DNA of 34,413 nt, taken from the NCBI GenBank assembly GCA_964351745.1, contig CAYGPI010000013.1:1-34413 (forward strand), read 5' to 3'. Shown piece by piece: positions 1-8,553 of this stretch. Source of the stretch: CAYNJF01 sp964351745. Its GTDB lineage: Bacteria; Pseudomonadota; Gammaproteobacteria; Berkiellales; Berkiellaceae. A program made the position numbers and the translations under genes. How positions within the stretch are numbered: position 1 is the stretch's first letter; each line of letters opens with the position of its first letter. The notes below the pieces were generated by a model. The model made no database searches. It worked only from the letters and a program-made list of their open reading frames with translations, and was not told the origin of the DNA.

Positions 1-710
1 TAGTCGTCCAAGCAAGTCAGCGCGATTGGTTTTTCAAAAGATATCTTGGCGTTGATGTAGGCGCTCAAAACTTAAGCTGGGAAACTGGTTTTGGTGATGA
101 GCATTTTAGCTCAAATCATCCGGTTGCTAATTTCAATGTTGGTGTTAATTTACACCAATTTGTTGGTATTGAGGCTGGCTACGAGCATATGTACCATAAA
201 GAGAGAAATTCATTTTATACAGATTTTCTTCCGGCTCCTGTTTTAGGGTGGGTTTCTGCTTCTGGCCCAGGTGTTAATGACAGAGCTTATGAGTCAGATG
301 TTTATAGTAATGGTTTTACGCTTAGCTTAATTCTTAAATACCCCTTTAATGAAGCTACTGAAGTGTTTGCAACTTTAGGGGCTAATTGGTCTAGAATGCA
401 TTACTCAACACTACTAAATCAAGATGGAAACTCAGCAAACCGTCCCGTATTTTGGAAAAGTGATAGGCATGCCGTTGGCCGCTATGGCGTAGGTATTAGC
501 CATAAGATTTTACCAAACTTTGGTGGGCGTTTAATGTATATCTATGAAAGTACATCTAAATTAGATGCTTCGGTTTATCCTGGACTAGATATTGGTGTGC
601 CTGGTGATGTTGTCGCAACGCCATCAAACTCATCTCATGTTTATACAGCGAAGCCAAAAGGCAGCCATATGTTCATGGCGGGTCTTTTTTATCAAGCTGA
701 TTGGGTTTAA
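1..710 (+). CDS. Outer-membrane beta-barrel protein, 5'-truncated by window edge
   Basis: The reading frame is open from the first complete codon at position 3 to the stop at 708-710. The ATG at 189 is therefore internal and the true N-terminus lies outside the window. About 235 residues are visible. They show alternating polar/hydrophobic strands rich in Gly and aromatics (for example YLGVDVGAQNLSW, FVGIEAGYEHMY, GGRLMYIYEST, MFMAGLFYQADWV), separated by polar loops. This is the pattern of an 8-stranded OmpA-like or Legionella/Coxiella-type surface barrel. The protein ends ...YQADWV, so the C-terminal strand carries an aromatic residue near its end but not the canonical terminal Phe. Function beyond an outer-membrane barrel cannot be told. 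It is followed directly by a strong hairpin terminator and converges with the next gene. Confidence 0.75.
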   Translation, partial: VVQASQRDWFFKRYLGVDVGAQNLSWETGFGDEHFSSNHPVANFNVGVNLHQFVGIEAGYEHMYHKERNSFYTDFLPAPVLGWVSASGPGVNDRAYESDVYSNGFTLSLILKYPFNEATEVFATLGANWSRMHYSTLLNQDGNSANRPVFWKSDRHAVGRYGVGISHKILPNFGGRLMYIYESTSKLDASVYPGLDIGVPGDVVATPSNSSHVYTAKPKGSHMFMAGLFYQADWV

Positions 711-722
711 AAAATAGAAAGG

Positions 723-744
723 TGTGCCAGCTTTTGCTGGCACA
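723..744. terminator. Bidirectional Rho-independent terminator
   Basis: A perfect 9-bp stem (TGTGCCAGC / GCTGGCACA) encloses a TTTT loop. It is T-rich downstream on the plus strand (TCTTTA) and more so on the minus strand (TTTCTATTTTTT). It sits between two convergent genes, 13 bp after the barrel protein stop and 17 bp after the stop of the minus-strand gene, so it can serve both. Confidence 0.85.
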
Positions 745-760
745 TCTTTATTGAGGATGA

Positions 761-2881
761 TTATTTTTTTCTTGGATTCGCTCTTGATGCTGCAGAGTTA
801 CCAGCAAGTACTTCTTGTAGCGGGGTCAAATGAGAAAGGGCGCGATCTACGTCTGGTCTAGTCAACAGCCTTTGTTGGTTTCTATCTAGGCTCCTTTTCA
901 TTTTGTTTACATCGAGCAGGGTTGGATCTCTTTCGTTTTTGATTTGAAAGGTTCGAAGCGCTTCTGCAAGAGCACCTTCGACATCTCCTGCGCTTTGTAT
1001 CCTGGATAGAATATTAGCAGGCGTTTCTAAAACCTCAATCCTTTGTGCTTGCTCATGAATCACAGCTTGCTGACTCTCGGCAATAATCACTAGCCTTTCT
1101 TTAGCCATAGCTTTTAAGTCTTCACTGACAAATTCGCCTTTAAGGATAGAAGAAAGAATAGCGTGTTGCAAGGCTGCTTCAAGAGGGTTTTGTGGATCTT
1201 CAGTCAAAGCTTTTGCGACTTGTTTTTGTCCCGCATCAAGTGCGGCTTGATTGCGTGGTCTTAAGTCTTCTTCCGTCAAGACGCGGCCTCCACCTTCAAG
1301 CTCTCTTTCATCTCTATAGCGTTGAATGGCCTCATGAATCTCTGCACCATCTCGTCTATTGGCAAGCCCTTGTGCAGGGAGTGGTGAATCGGAAGCTTCT
1401 GCTTTGGCTCGATCTCTTACTCTGGTTCTAAGCTCACCCATATGAGAGCTCGACGACATTGCTTCGACTGGAACACCCACATCGCTAGGCCTTGGACCAC
1501 TACCAACTTGAGACACATCTCTATTGGCTTGTAAAATATCATCAAGGCTTGGCATGACAGAAGCATCAGCACTTGCGCTGGCTCCCACATTCGCCATTGG
1601 CTTTATCTCATATTTTGGATTTTGGTCAATTAGTCTCTGATAAAGAGCATCACGCCTTCTTTCTTTGCTTTTGTCAACACTTAGACTACCACCAAGGGGG
1701 TTCATAAGATTGACACCACCTTCTTTGTTTTGTCTTAAATGTCCCGAGGCGATAGCAATAAGCGCTATGGCTCCAACAGGCTCATGCTTTGCCATGCCAA
1801 CAGGGTTTGCCATCTTTTTAAGGCGACTGAAGACTTCCTCATCGCTAAGGTGTTCACCCAACTCGGTTTCAAGCGTTACAAACCTTCTAGCATTTTCCAG
1901 TCTGTAACCCACAAAAATTGTAGTCTCCCAAATGTTATCATCAAAATCTGCACGAGCTAGTTGTACTGCATTATCATCATTAGACTGCTTAGCTTTTTGT
2001 CCAGTACTAATTTTGCGAGGAGCTGCTTTTGCAACTTCTAGAAAAGGTTTTCTTGCACCACTTATTTTCTCTTTAAGTTGTGCGACAGCTTTAAGGCGCT
2101 CTAAAGAATCAGTCAGCCCCTCCGTTAAAGGCTCAAGGTTTAGAGCGAGATTTTCTTCTAGGTATCGTCGCTTTTCATCAAGAGCTCGTAAGTCTGCTTC
2201 AATGTCAGCTTGTTCCTGAGCATCTAGAAAATTTCCTTCGTCTAAGAGTCGATTATTGTCTGCTATGCCTTTATCTATATCTGTTATAGCTGTCTGGTGA
2301 AGCTCGGTGAAGTTGTTGATTCTAGCACTTATGTCATCTACTAATTTCTTTAGCCTATCTTCTTCAACAATTGCTGCGGCGTTGAGATCAACTAAATCTT
2401 TGTTAGTGACACGTCCTGATTCAAGTCGATCAATGACGGTATTGTATTTTCCATACTCGTCTAGTTCAGCTAATTGGAGATATGGAAGAAGGGCCAGAGT
2501 CTGAGCAATAAAGGAGGCGATATCACCTTTAACACGTTTGGCAGGAGTATAATTGGGAGTGTGATTTTTTGGGTTCCAACTAGCGACTTCTCTGCAGTCA
2601 AATTCTCCTGCGGAAACTGAAAACTCATTGAGTGCATGAGCATTTAACCTATTTTGTTCTGTTCTTTGCACTTTAGGGTCCGGAATTTTTGCAATCCTGA
2701 CCATTTCTTGCTCTAGCTCTTTTTGCTTTGCTAGAAATTCACCAGAAAGCACAATGCCCATTGGTGGTGGAGGTGGGGGAGCGCCACTAGAGGGAGGAGG
2801 AGGAGGAGGGCCGCCTGCGCTACTAGAAGCTCCATCGTCTTTTCTATCTTTACCTTTATCTTGGGGGCCACTTGTACTCAT
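761..2881 (-). CDS. Large polyproline, coiled-coil protein; candidate host-interaction effector
   Basis: A 706-aa soluble protein with no signal peptide or membrane segment. The N-terminus is polar, followed by two exact hexaproline runs (about residues 25-30 and 35-40, GGPPPPPP and GAPPPPPPMG). These resemble formin FH1/WASP-type profilin- or SH3-binding tracts. A helical, charged region follows (about 45-420), with coiled-coil-like stretches around 160-275. A Ser/Ala-rich low-complexity part (about 430-510) comes next, then a second helical region. Two short segments at about 574-582 (AILSSILKG) and 623-631 (ILSRIQSAG) loosely recall the helix of actin-binding WH2 motifs, but the LKKV part is not clear. 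I recognise no enzyme domain. The start is supported by GAGAGG upstream and by a good promoter at 2926-2954. An actin- or SH3-related role is inference only. Confidence 0.85.
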   Translation of the reverse strand: MSTSGPQDKGKDRKDDGASSSAGGPPPPPPSSGAPPPPPPMGIVLSGEFLAKQKELEQEMVRIAKIPDPKVQRTEQNRLNAHALNEFSVSAGEFDCREVASWNPKNHTPNYTPAKRVKGDIASFIAQTLALLPYLQLAELDEYGKYNTVIDRLESGRVTNKDLVDLNAAAIVEEDRLKKLVDDISARINNFTELHQTAITDIDKGIADNNRLLDEGNFLDAQEQADIEADLRALDEKRRYLEENLALNLEPLTEGLTDSLERLKAVAQLKEKISGARKPFLEVAKAAPRKISTGQKAKQSNDDNAVQLARADFDDNIWETTIFVGYRLENARRFVTLETELGEHLSDEEVFSRLKKMANPVGMAKHEPVGAIALIAIASGHLRQNKEGGVNLMNPLGGSLSVDKSKERRRDALYQRLIDQNPKYEIKPMANVGASASADASVMPSLDDILQANRDVSQVGSGPRPSDVGVPVEAMSSSSHMGELRTRVRDRAKAEASDSPLPAQGLANRRDGAEIHEAIQRYRDERELEGGGRVLTEEDLRPRNQAALDAGQKQVAKALTEDPQNPLEAALQHAILSSILKGEFVSEDLKAMAKERLVIIAESQQAVIHEQAQRIEVLETPANILSRIQSAGDVEGALAEALRTFQIKNERDPTLLDVNKMKRSLDRNQQRLLTRPDVDRALSHLTPLQEVLAGNSAASRANPRKK

Positions 2882-2925
2882 AATAAAGCCTCTCTCTTAT
2901 ATGTAACGTTATTAAACTACTTCTC

Positions 2926-2954
2926 ATTCTAAGTTATCTAAATCACAATGTAAA
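2926..2954 (-). promoter_or_regulatory. Sigma70-type promoter for the polyproline protein gene
   Basis: Read on the minus strand, TTTACA (2954-2949) and TAGAAT (2931-2926) are separated by exactly 17 bp. Each matches the consensus hexamer at 5 of 6 positions. Transcription would begin near 2919, about 38 bp before the ATG at 2881. Confidence 0.65.
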
Positions 2955-3088
2955 CACTGTTCTCTTGCACAGTAAATCACCAAAATTCATAGACTTAGTG
3001 ATCACAATTTGATTGATAATTTGGTACTCTTGGATAAGTAAAGCAAAAATATAGCCGCGTTGCACAAATTTTGTTTGTAGGGAATAAA

Positions 3089-4561
3089 ATGACTAAGGAT
3101 GTACACGGATCTGGACCGAACGATGCGAAGCCAAAGCCGAGGATTATTGTTAGTTCAAGGCCTAAAAAAGACGGCTCTCTGGAATCAGAAATTGCTCCTA
3201 ATTGTGGCCATGAAGTGGTTGCAAATCCTGTGGGGATGGATTTGGTGGATGAAGGCACCCTTTATCCCAAAAATAAGTCTAGTCTATCCACAGAAGACAA
3301 GGTTACTAAGTATCAAGTAGAGTCAAAAAAAGAGGAAACTATGACGCCACCCAAATCATCTAAGTCACAAGAAAACATTTCATTAGATAATGATGAAGGC
3401 TCAGGTGGTAGCTCCTCAGTCGGGAATGCCCTTGGCGCTCTAGCATTAGTCGCTGTCGCAGCTTTAGGCTATTTCGTATATCAAGGTCAAGAGCAAAACA
3501 AGCAGCTCCAAAACACATTGACAACGCTCGAAACAAAAATGAGTGGGGTAAGTGATAAACTAATTGGGATCTCTCAAGGACAAGAATCGCTCAAAGTCGA
3601 CACCTCCAGCCAAGTTTCAAAATTAAATCAAGACATACAAGCTCAAAGCAGCCGTATCAACCAAATAGGCGGAGAGCAAGATTGGAAATCTCATGAAGCA
3701 AGATATTTAATAGTCATGGCGATAGAGCGACTGCAAGCGTTTGGCGATGTTTCTACAGCAATGACACTTTTGCAATCAGCGGATTTTCGTTTGCAAGAAA
3801 TGGCATCTCCCGAAACATTAAAAGCGAGACAAGCCATTGCGCATGATTTATCGGTGTTAAGAGCTATAGCACTACCTGATACACAAGGGATTTGGGTGCA
3901 GCTTGGCGCATTAAGCCAGCAACTTGCACAATTGACCTTTTTTAGTCTGGAAGATCCAGATAAGAGACCACAATTTTTAGATTCAACTTCAGCTTCTCAA
4001 GAGAGCACATCAAAGACTTCTGATTCTAGCAGTGCTACATGGAAGGACTCTTTAAACCAATCCTGGCAAGAAGTTAAAGGGTTAGTCAAAGTTAGAGATT
4101 TCAAGCTAGAAGAATTTAGTTTGGTGATTTCTAATAAAGAGCAAGCCCAATTGCTTGCGACGATGCAGCTACTAGTAGAGCAAGCCAGATGGGCTGCAAC
4201 CCATAAAAATCAAATGATTTTTGAGGGCAGCTTAGAAGATTTAAAAGCATGGGTTGAGAAATTTTTTGTTGATAATGCTCAGCGAGCAAGTGTTATGAAA
4301 GACATAGAGGGCTTGAAGCAAGCGCCCATTAGTTTTGAGCTACCAGATATCTCAGCATCGTTGATGAGCATGGATAGCTTGATTAGAAAAAAAGAAATGG
4401 GCTATCAAGCACCTGTACAATCAAGCGCTTTGCCTCAGAGCTTACCAGCTGAGCCCACAGTGGCACCACCACCAGAAGCAGCTATCGAAGAGATACCTTT
4501 AGACAGCGAGTCTGCTGAGCCCGAGCTACCCTCAGAAGATGGAGACACATCCTATGATTAG
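3089..4561 (+). CDS. hemX: HemX-like membrane protein (hemX), with possible N-terminal extension
   Basis: HemX family protein, long annotated as uroporphyrinogen-III C-methyltransferase-like but lacking that enzyme fold. It is an inner-membrane protein with one transmembrane segment (about residues 111-131, VGNALGALALVAVAALGYFV). A periplasmic coiled coil follows, then the HemX core (EARYLIVMAIERL, LLQSADFRLQEM, PISFELPDISASLMSMDSL), which aligns well with E. coli HemX. It ends in a Pro/Glu-rich tail. The ATG at 3089 has GGGA upstream. A second in-frame ATG at 3341 has a better site (AGAGGA, 5 bp) and would give the short pre-membrane segment usual for the family. The 84 residues between are unrecognised. 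The stop overlaps hemY by 8 nt (ATGATTAG). hemC and hemD, the usual upstream partners, are absent. Family assignment is confident; the start is not. Confidence 0.85.
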   Translation: MTKDVHGSGPNDAKPKPRIIVSSRPKKDGSLESEIAPNCGHEVVANPVGMDLVDEGTLYPKNKSSLSTEDKVTKYQVESKKEETMTPPKSSKSQENISLDNDEGSGGSSSVGNALGALALVAVAALGYFVYQGQEQNKQLQNTLTTLETKMSGVSDKLIGISQGQESLKVDTSSQVSKLNQDIQAQSSRINQIGGEQDWKSHEARYLIVMAIERLQAFGDVSTAMTLLQSADFRLQEMASPETLKARQAIAHDLSVLRAIALPDTQGIWVQLGALSQQLAQLTFFSLEDPDKRPQFLDSTSASQESTSKTSDSSSATWKDSLNQSWQEVKGLVKVRDFKLEEFSLVISNKEQAQLLATMQLLVEQARWAATHKNQMIFEGSLEDLKAWVEKFFVDNAQRASVMKDIEGLKQAPISFELPDISASLMSMDSLIRKKEMGYQAPVQSSALPQSLPAEPTVAPPPEAAIEEIPLDSESAEPELPSEDGDTSYD

Positions 4562-5801
4562 GTTAATTGTCCTTTGCTTATTATTAGCAGGTGGCATATG
4601 GCTTGGCCTTCATTTACGTGATGAGCAAGGCATGGTCATGATAGCTTTTGGCGGTAAAAGCTATGAAATGAGTTTATTTGTTGGTGGCGCTATAGCGCTT
4701 ATCACATTTGGAGCTTTGTATTTTATTTTAAGACTACTTGCTGGATTCTTTCAGATACCTGCTTGGACAAAAAGCATGAGAGAAAAAAGAAGAGCAAAAA
4801 AATCTCAAAATAAAACACATTTAGGCCTGGTCGAATTGGCGCAGGGTCACTGGGCGCAAGCAGAAAACCTTTTAATACAGGGCACTAAGGGTGCTCATCT
4901 ACCACTCATTAATTATTTATCTGCAGCTAAAGCTGCAAGTGAGCAAGGACTTTTACAACAAAGAGATGAATATTTAGCCTTAGCTCATGAATTAACCTCG
5001 GATAAAGATGTCGCGGTAGGGTTGACACAAGCTAAGTTACAGTTGAGTCATGGCCAGTTTGAGCAAAGCCTCGCAACTTTAAAACATTTGCGAACGGTAT
5101 CACCAAAACATCCTCATATCCTTAAATTAATGAAGACTTTGTATTTACAATTAAAAGATTGGCCTCACTTAATTGAGCTATTGCCTTTGTTAGAGCGGCA
5201 GAATGTGATTACTCAATTAGAAAGAAGAAGCTTGGAAGAAATGGCTTATATTGAACAGTTGAAAGCTAGTTTGACTCAAGACATTGAAAGTATCAAAGCT
5301 TTGTGGCAAAAAATGCCCAAATATTTACATATTTCACCACAGATTGTGTTTGTCTATGCTCAACATTTGATATTCTCAAATCATAAAAGCGAAGCTGAGG
5401 CGGTTATTAAATATTGTCTTAAGAAGCAGTGGGATGAATCTTTGATTATTTTGTTTGGAAACTTTAAGTCAAGTAATCCAACAAAGAATTTAAGTCTTGC
5501 AGAAGGATGGCTGAAAAGCCACTCAGAAAGTGCCGGGTTACTCTTGACATGCGGGAGGCTTGCAGCGCAAAATGAGCTCTGGGGCAAGGCGCAGAGATAT
5601 CTGGAAGCTTGTCTTCAAGTAGAAAAGAAAGTCGAAGCCTATGCTGCGCTAGGGATTATCTATGAAAAGATGGATAAACCTGCCTTAAGTGCTGAGTGTT
5701 TTCGCAAAGGAATGTTAGAAGCCTCCCACCATCAGAGCACCTCGCCAGACAATTTATTAGAGCATAAACCATCACAGAGTAGTCATGACGATATGGAATG
5801 A
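4554..5801 (+). CDS. hemY: HemY, TPR-containing inner-membrane protein
   Basis: HemY of the gammaproteobacterial hemXY pair (not the protoporphyrinogen oxidase also called HemY). It has two N-terminal transmembrane segments (about 3-20 and 38-63) followed by a basic stretch (REKRRAKKSQ). A tetratricopeptide-type helical domain follows: LGLVELAQGHWAQAE, INYLSAAKAASEQG, SPKHPHILKLMKTLY, YLEACLQ, AYAALGIIYEKM. Sequence and spacing match E. coli HemY closely. The start at 4554 is preferred over the ATG five codons earlier. It has GGAG about 9 bp upstream, gives the family N-terminus (MIRLIVLCLLLAGG) and overlaps the hemX stop, implying translational coupling. The role is probably scaffolding of heme-biosynthesis enzymes at the membrane; the mechanism is not established. 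Confidence 0.9.
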   Translation: MIRLIVLCLLLAGGIWLGLHLRDEQGMVMIAFGGKSYEMSLFVGGAIALITFGALYFILRLLAGFFQIPAWTKSMREKRRAKKSQNKTHLGLVELAQGHWAQAENLLIQGTKGAHLPLINYLSAAKAASEQGLLQQRDEYLALAHELTSDKDVAVGLTQAKLQLSHGQFEQSLATLKHLRTVSPKHPHILKLMKTLYLQLKDWPHLIELLPLLERQNVITQLERRSLEEMAYIEQLKASLTQDIESIKALWQKMPKYLHISPQIVFVYAQHLIFSNHKSEAEAVIKYCLKKQWDESLIILFGNFKSSNPTKNLSLAEGWLKSHSESAGLLLTCGRLAAQNELWGKAQRYLEACLQVEKKVEAYAALGIIYEKMDKPALSAECFRKGMLEASHHQSTSPDNLLEHKPSQSSHDDME

Positions 5802-6534
5802 AGGTCGAGTTATTCGACAAAAGCAGTGGACATCATCCCTTTTTTCAATTTTCATAGAAGGTGAGGTTGCACCTTTTACAGCTGGACAATTTTGTAGAAT
5901 TGCGCTAGATATTGATGATAAAAAAGTACCTAGGCCTTATTCTTTTGTGAATGCGCCTGATGATCCTATTAAAGAATTTTATTATATCCATGTGCCTGGT
6001 GGGTTACTGACATCAAAACTTATTGATTTAAAAGCAGATGATCCAATTTGGATCGCTAAAAAAGGCGCTGGGATTTTTACTTTGAATCAAGTTCAAGATG
6101 CAGATACACTTTGGTGTTTTGCGACAGGAACAGCGATTGGAGTTTTCCTTTCTATTTTAAAAACAAGTGCGCCATGGGCAAGATTTAAAAACATCGTTTT
6201 GGCACACTCAGTACGACTAAGCGAAGAGCTTAGCCATCAAGAAACGATCCATCAGTTTAAAGAAGCTTATCCAGCTCAATTTCAATACGTACCTTTAACC
6301 TCAAGAGAAAGCGCGCCAGGGGCTATTCATGGTCGAATCACAACAGCCATTGAAGATGGTCGGCTCTGCGATAAAGTTGGGTTAAGTTTGGATCCGGATC
6401 GCGCATCAACCATGCTTTGTGGTAACCCGCATATGGTCCTAGATACCAAAAATATGTTGGTAGAGGCTGGTTTAAGCGTCTCGACAATGAAGCAGCCTGG
6501 ACAAATTACGATAGAAAACTATTGGAAGGATTAG
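5785..6534 (+). CDS. fpr: Ferredoxin/flavodoxin-NADP+ reductase (Fpr)
   Basis: A 249-aa FAD enzyme exchanging electrons between NADPH and ferredoxin or flavodoxin (EC 1.18.1.2), cytoplasmic. The FAD-binding barrel carries PFTAGQF and the RPYSFVN motif (RxYS). The NADP domain carries the FATGTAIGVFLSIL glycine motif and the MLCGNPHMV C-terminal motif, and the protein ends ENYWKD, as expected for the bacterial subclass. Length and collinearity match E. coli Fpr over the whole protein. The start overlaps the end of hemY by 17 nt, so hemX-hemY-fpr is very probably one transcript. The linkage of a ferredoxin reductase to hemXY is suggestive of redox/heme cofactor supply, but that is inference. Confidence 0.93.
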   Translation: MTIWNEGRVIRQKQWTSSLFSIFIEGEVAPFTAGQFCRIALDIDDKKVPRPYSFVNAPDDPIKEFYYIHVPGGLLTSKLIDLKADDPIWIAKKGAGIFTLNQVQDADTLWCFATGTAIGVFLSILKTSAPWARFKNIVLAHSVRLSEELSHQETIHQFKEAYPAQFQYVPLTSRESAPGAIHGRITTAIEDGRLCDKVGLSLDPDRASTMLCGNPHMVLDTKNMLVEAGLSVSTMKQPGQITIENYWKD

Positions 6535-6601
6535 CTCCTTTTGTCTTATCTACGTTGTTATACCATTCTATGTTGCAGCCAGATAATTTTTTTGCGTTAG
6601 C

Positions 6602-6620
6602 AATACCCTAAGAGGGTATT
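6602..6620. terminator. Hairpin downstream of fpr, possible weak terminator
   Basis: An 8-bp perfect stem AATACCCT/AGGGTATT with a 3-nt loop lies 68 bp after the fpr stop. The plus-strand sequence that follows (ATCATTCTCA) lacks a real T-tract, so termination is uncertain. The 6-bp core ATACCC/GGGTAT recurs at 8691-8706 on the far side of the next gene. Confidence 0.35.
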
Positions 6621-6753
6621 ATCATTCTCATATGAACATAAAAACTTAGCACTAGCGAGATTACATCCATGTGGATATCGCTCATTTAATTAAATGATGA
6701 TGATGAGTGTTGCATCGATAGGTTGGATTGATACACTGCGCCTGGGATGGTTT

Positions 6754-8529
6754 TCATCTGGGCTTATGTCTAACTTCAGGCTTATTAGCCTTTGAGTCAA
6801 AACGGCACTCTCTTTGTAAAAGAAATTGAGTTAACTCAGACGCCATATAATCTTCAATGCCATATGACGCTGAAGAATGCCCCAAGCTTAATAACCAAGG
6901 ATCCACAACAAACCCTTTTTTCATTTCCCCTTTGGCTGTATTGATGATTTCATCTAGATCTATCAAAATGCGCTCCTCATCGCCGTCTTTTAAATCCAAA
7001 TTTAAACCATCAAATTTATTGCCTGCTCTATTCATAAGGACATAGACATGACTTTCACGATTGTGATTGTGAGCAACAATCTCTACTCTTTCATTCGGAA
7101 AAAGAATTAGAAGTCTATTTGCAGCAGATAATGCAAAAGTTGTACAAACAGCTGCTTTTGACTCATCAACAGACTTAGCGGCACTCTCAATTTGTCCTCT
7201 AGTAAACCTACCTCCTTTTATAGGCTGTATGGAATTAGCTTGTAAATATTTGTCATTGAGTGGTTTTCTTGCCAAAATTTCTTGCTTATCAGCGCTATCC
7301 GGGATCATACTAGAAAATGTAAGAGCGTCTCCACACTGGTAAGTCCTGTAGTCACGCAGCACAGCATCCAGCAACCTTTTGCTTAGAGTGTCACTATTTA
7401 TCTCATTAGTCATCGCTTCAAAAATTGATTTGTTGTCCGGACCAAGAACGTTGATTGCGGCTTTCTCTTCTAAAAATGTATCAACGATAGCATTGATAGC
7501 AGTTGTATTGTTCATTTCTAAAGCCATGTAAAAAATTGTTTTTCCATGCTTATTTGGTAAATTTAATTTGTTGATTGGTATACTTTTTAATAATTCAATC
7601 ATATATTCGTGGCGGTTTTCTCTTATGGCTTGCTCTAACAATTTTAAATCACCAGGCATATATTTTCGCTTTGTCTTGCTGGTAATGGTTGAAGCGTCAG
7701 TGGCCAATGGCGCTTGATTTGAAGCAGTTACTTGTTGGTTTCTTAACAGAGCGTAGCGACCGTGATTGGGGTTTTGGTTGTTCATTGCAGCTAGAAAAAC
7801 ATCTGCATTATTTCTTATGGAAGCAGAGCTAAGCCTCGGGCTATGTCCTAGTCTCGAACTAGCTGGGGAGGTTGAGTTGCGAGCGCTGCTAGTCATCGTA
7901 CTATCAACCATCTCTGACGCGTGAAGCAGTGATGATTCTTCAGGTACGATTTTAATAGGCCAATCAAAAGTATCTAGGTTAAAAGATGAAAGCCACTTAA
8001 AATTTTCATCTCTGGCGTGTTTGGTCAGCTCTATAATCTTACTAAATAAAAATTTATTTTGGCTTTGAACTAAAGCTTCGATCACTGGAACTTCCTTAAA
8101 ATCTTTGGTCATATATGTTTCTGACAGTATCTCGACAAGCGTTGGAAAGTTTTTGTATCGAGCAGATAAACCCGCATGAATTTTAACAATCTGCGCAAAA
8201 TTATCAGAAGGTATTGAATCTTTGTCCGCATGGTTGGAAGCAAGGTTGAGCAGGCTTTCTTTGATATAATTGGCTAGTAGCCTCTGCTCTAGAATGACGA
8301 CAATACTATCATCAAGCTTCTCGGTAGATTCAAGGATTTGATCAAGCACAGTATCAGTAAAAAAAGGAGCTGAAACCATTCGCGCAACATTAGTCTCAAT
8401 AAGTTTCCTATCTTGAGTCCTATATTGACCTGACAGAAGTGCTTTATTTACATCCAAAATCATTTTTGTTGACTCTTGAGCAAGACTTGCTAGCTGCTCT
8501 TTCTTGTGAGTTCTTGTTTGTCTACTCAT
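6754..8529 (-). CDS. Ankyrin-like protein with C-terminal Cys-His-Asp (papain/transglutaminase-like) domain; candidate effector
   Basis: A 591-aa soluble protein with no signal peptide. The N-terminal half (about 10-200) is helical and unrecognised. A Ser-rich linker lies around 200-245. Ankyrin-like helix pairs occupy about 295-377 (LLEQAIRENRHEYMIELLKS, then NLPNKHGKTIFYMALEMNN). The C-terminal domain contains VCTTFALSAANRLL (Cys 462), SHVYVLMNR (His 494) and FVVDPWLL (Asp 543). This is the Cys-helix / His-strand / Asp-Pro-Trp order of papain-like and transglutaminase-like enzymes, including several bacterial toxins with protease or deamidase activity. The His-Asp gap is longer than in typical transglutaminases. 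The start at 8529 is chosen because GGGG lies 5 bp upstream; the ATG at 8553 has no ribosome-binding site. A secreted effector role is inferred from architecture alone. Confidence 0.85.
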   Translation of the reverse strand: MSRQTRTHKKEQLASLAQESTKMILDVNKALLSGQYRTQDRKLIETNVARMVSAPFFTDTVLDQILESTEKLDDSIVVILEQRLLANYIKESLLNLASNHADKDSIPSDNFAQIVKIHAGLSARYKNFPTLVEILSETYMTKDFKEVPVIEALVQSQNKFLFSKIIELTKHARDENFKWLSSFNLDTFDWPIKIVPEESSLLHASEMVDSTMTSSARNSTSPASSRLGHSPRLSSASIRNNADVFLAAMNNQNPNHGRYALLRNQQVTASNQAPLATDASTITSKTKRKYMPGDLKLLEQAIRENRHEYMIELLKSIPINKLNLPNKHGKTIFYMALEMNNTTAINAIVDTFLEEKAAINVLGPDNKSIFEAMTNEINSDTLSKRLLDAVLRDYRTYQCGDALTFSSMIPDSADKQEILARKPLNDKYLQANSIQPIKGGRFTRGQIESAAKSVDESKAAVCTTFALSAANRLLILFPNERVEIVAHNHNRESHVYVLMNRAGNKFDGLNLDLKDGDEERILIDLDEIINTAKGEMKKGFVVDPWLLSLGHSSASYGIEDYMASELTQFLLQRECRFDSKANKPEVRHKPR

Positions 8530-8553
8530 GTAGGCCCCATGTAGATCTATCAT

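Noticed and set aside
1192..2504. Plus-strand open frames inside the polyproline protein gene
   Set aside because: Several short antisense frames without ribosome-binding sites, rich in Leu/Ser/Arg as expected for shadows of a coding strand.
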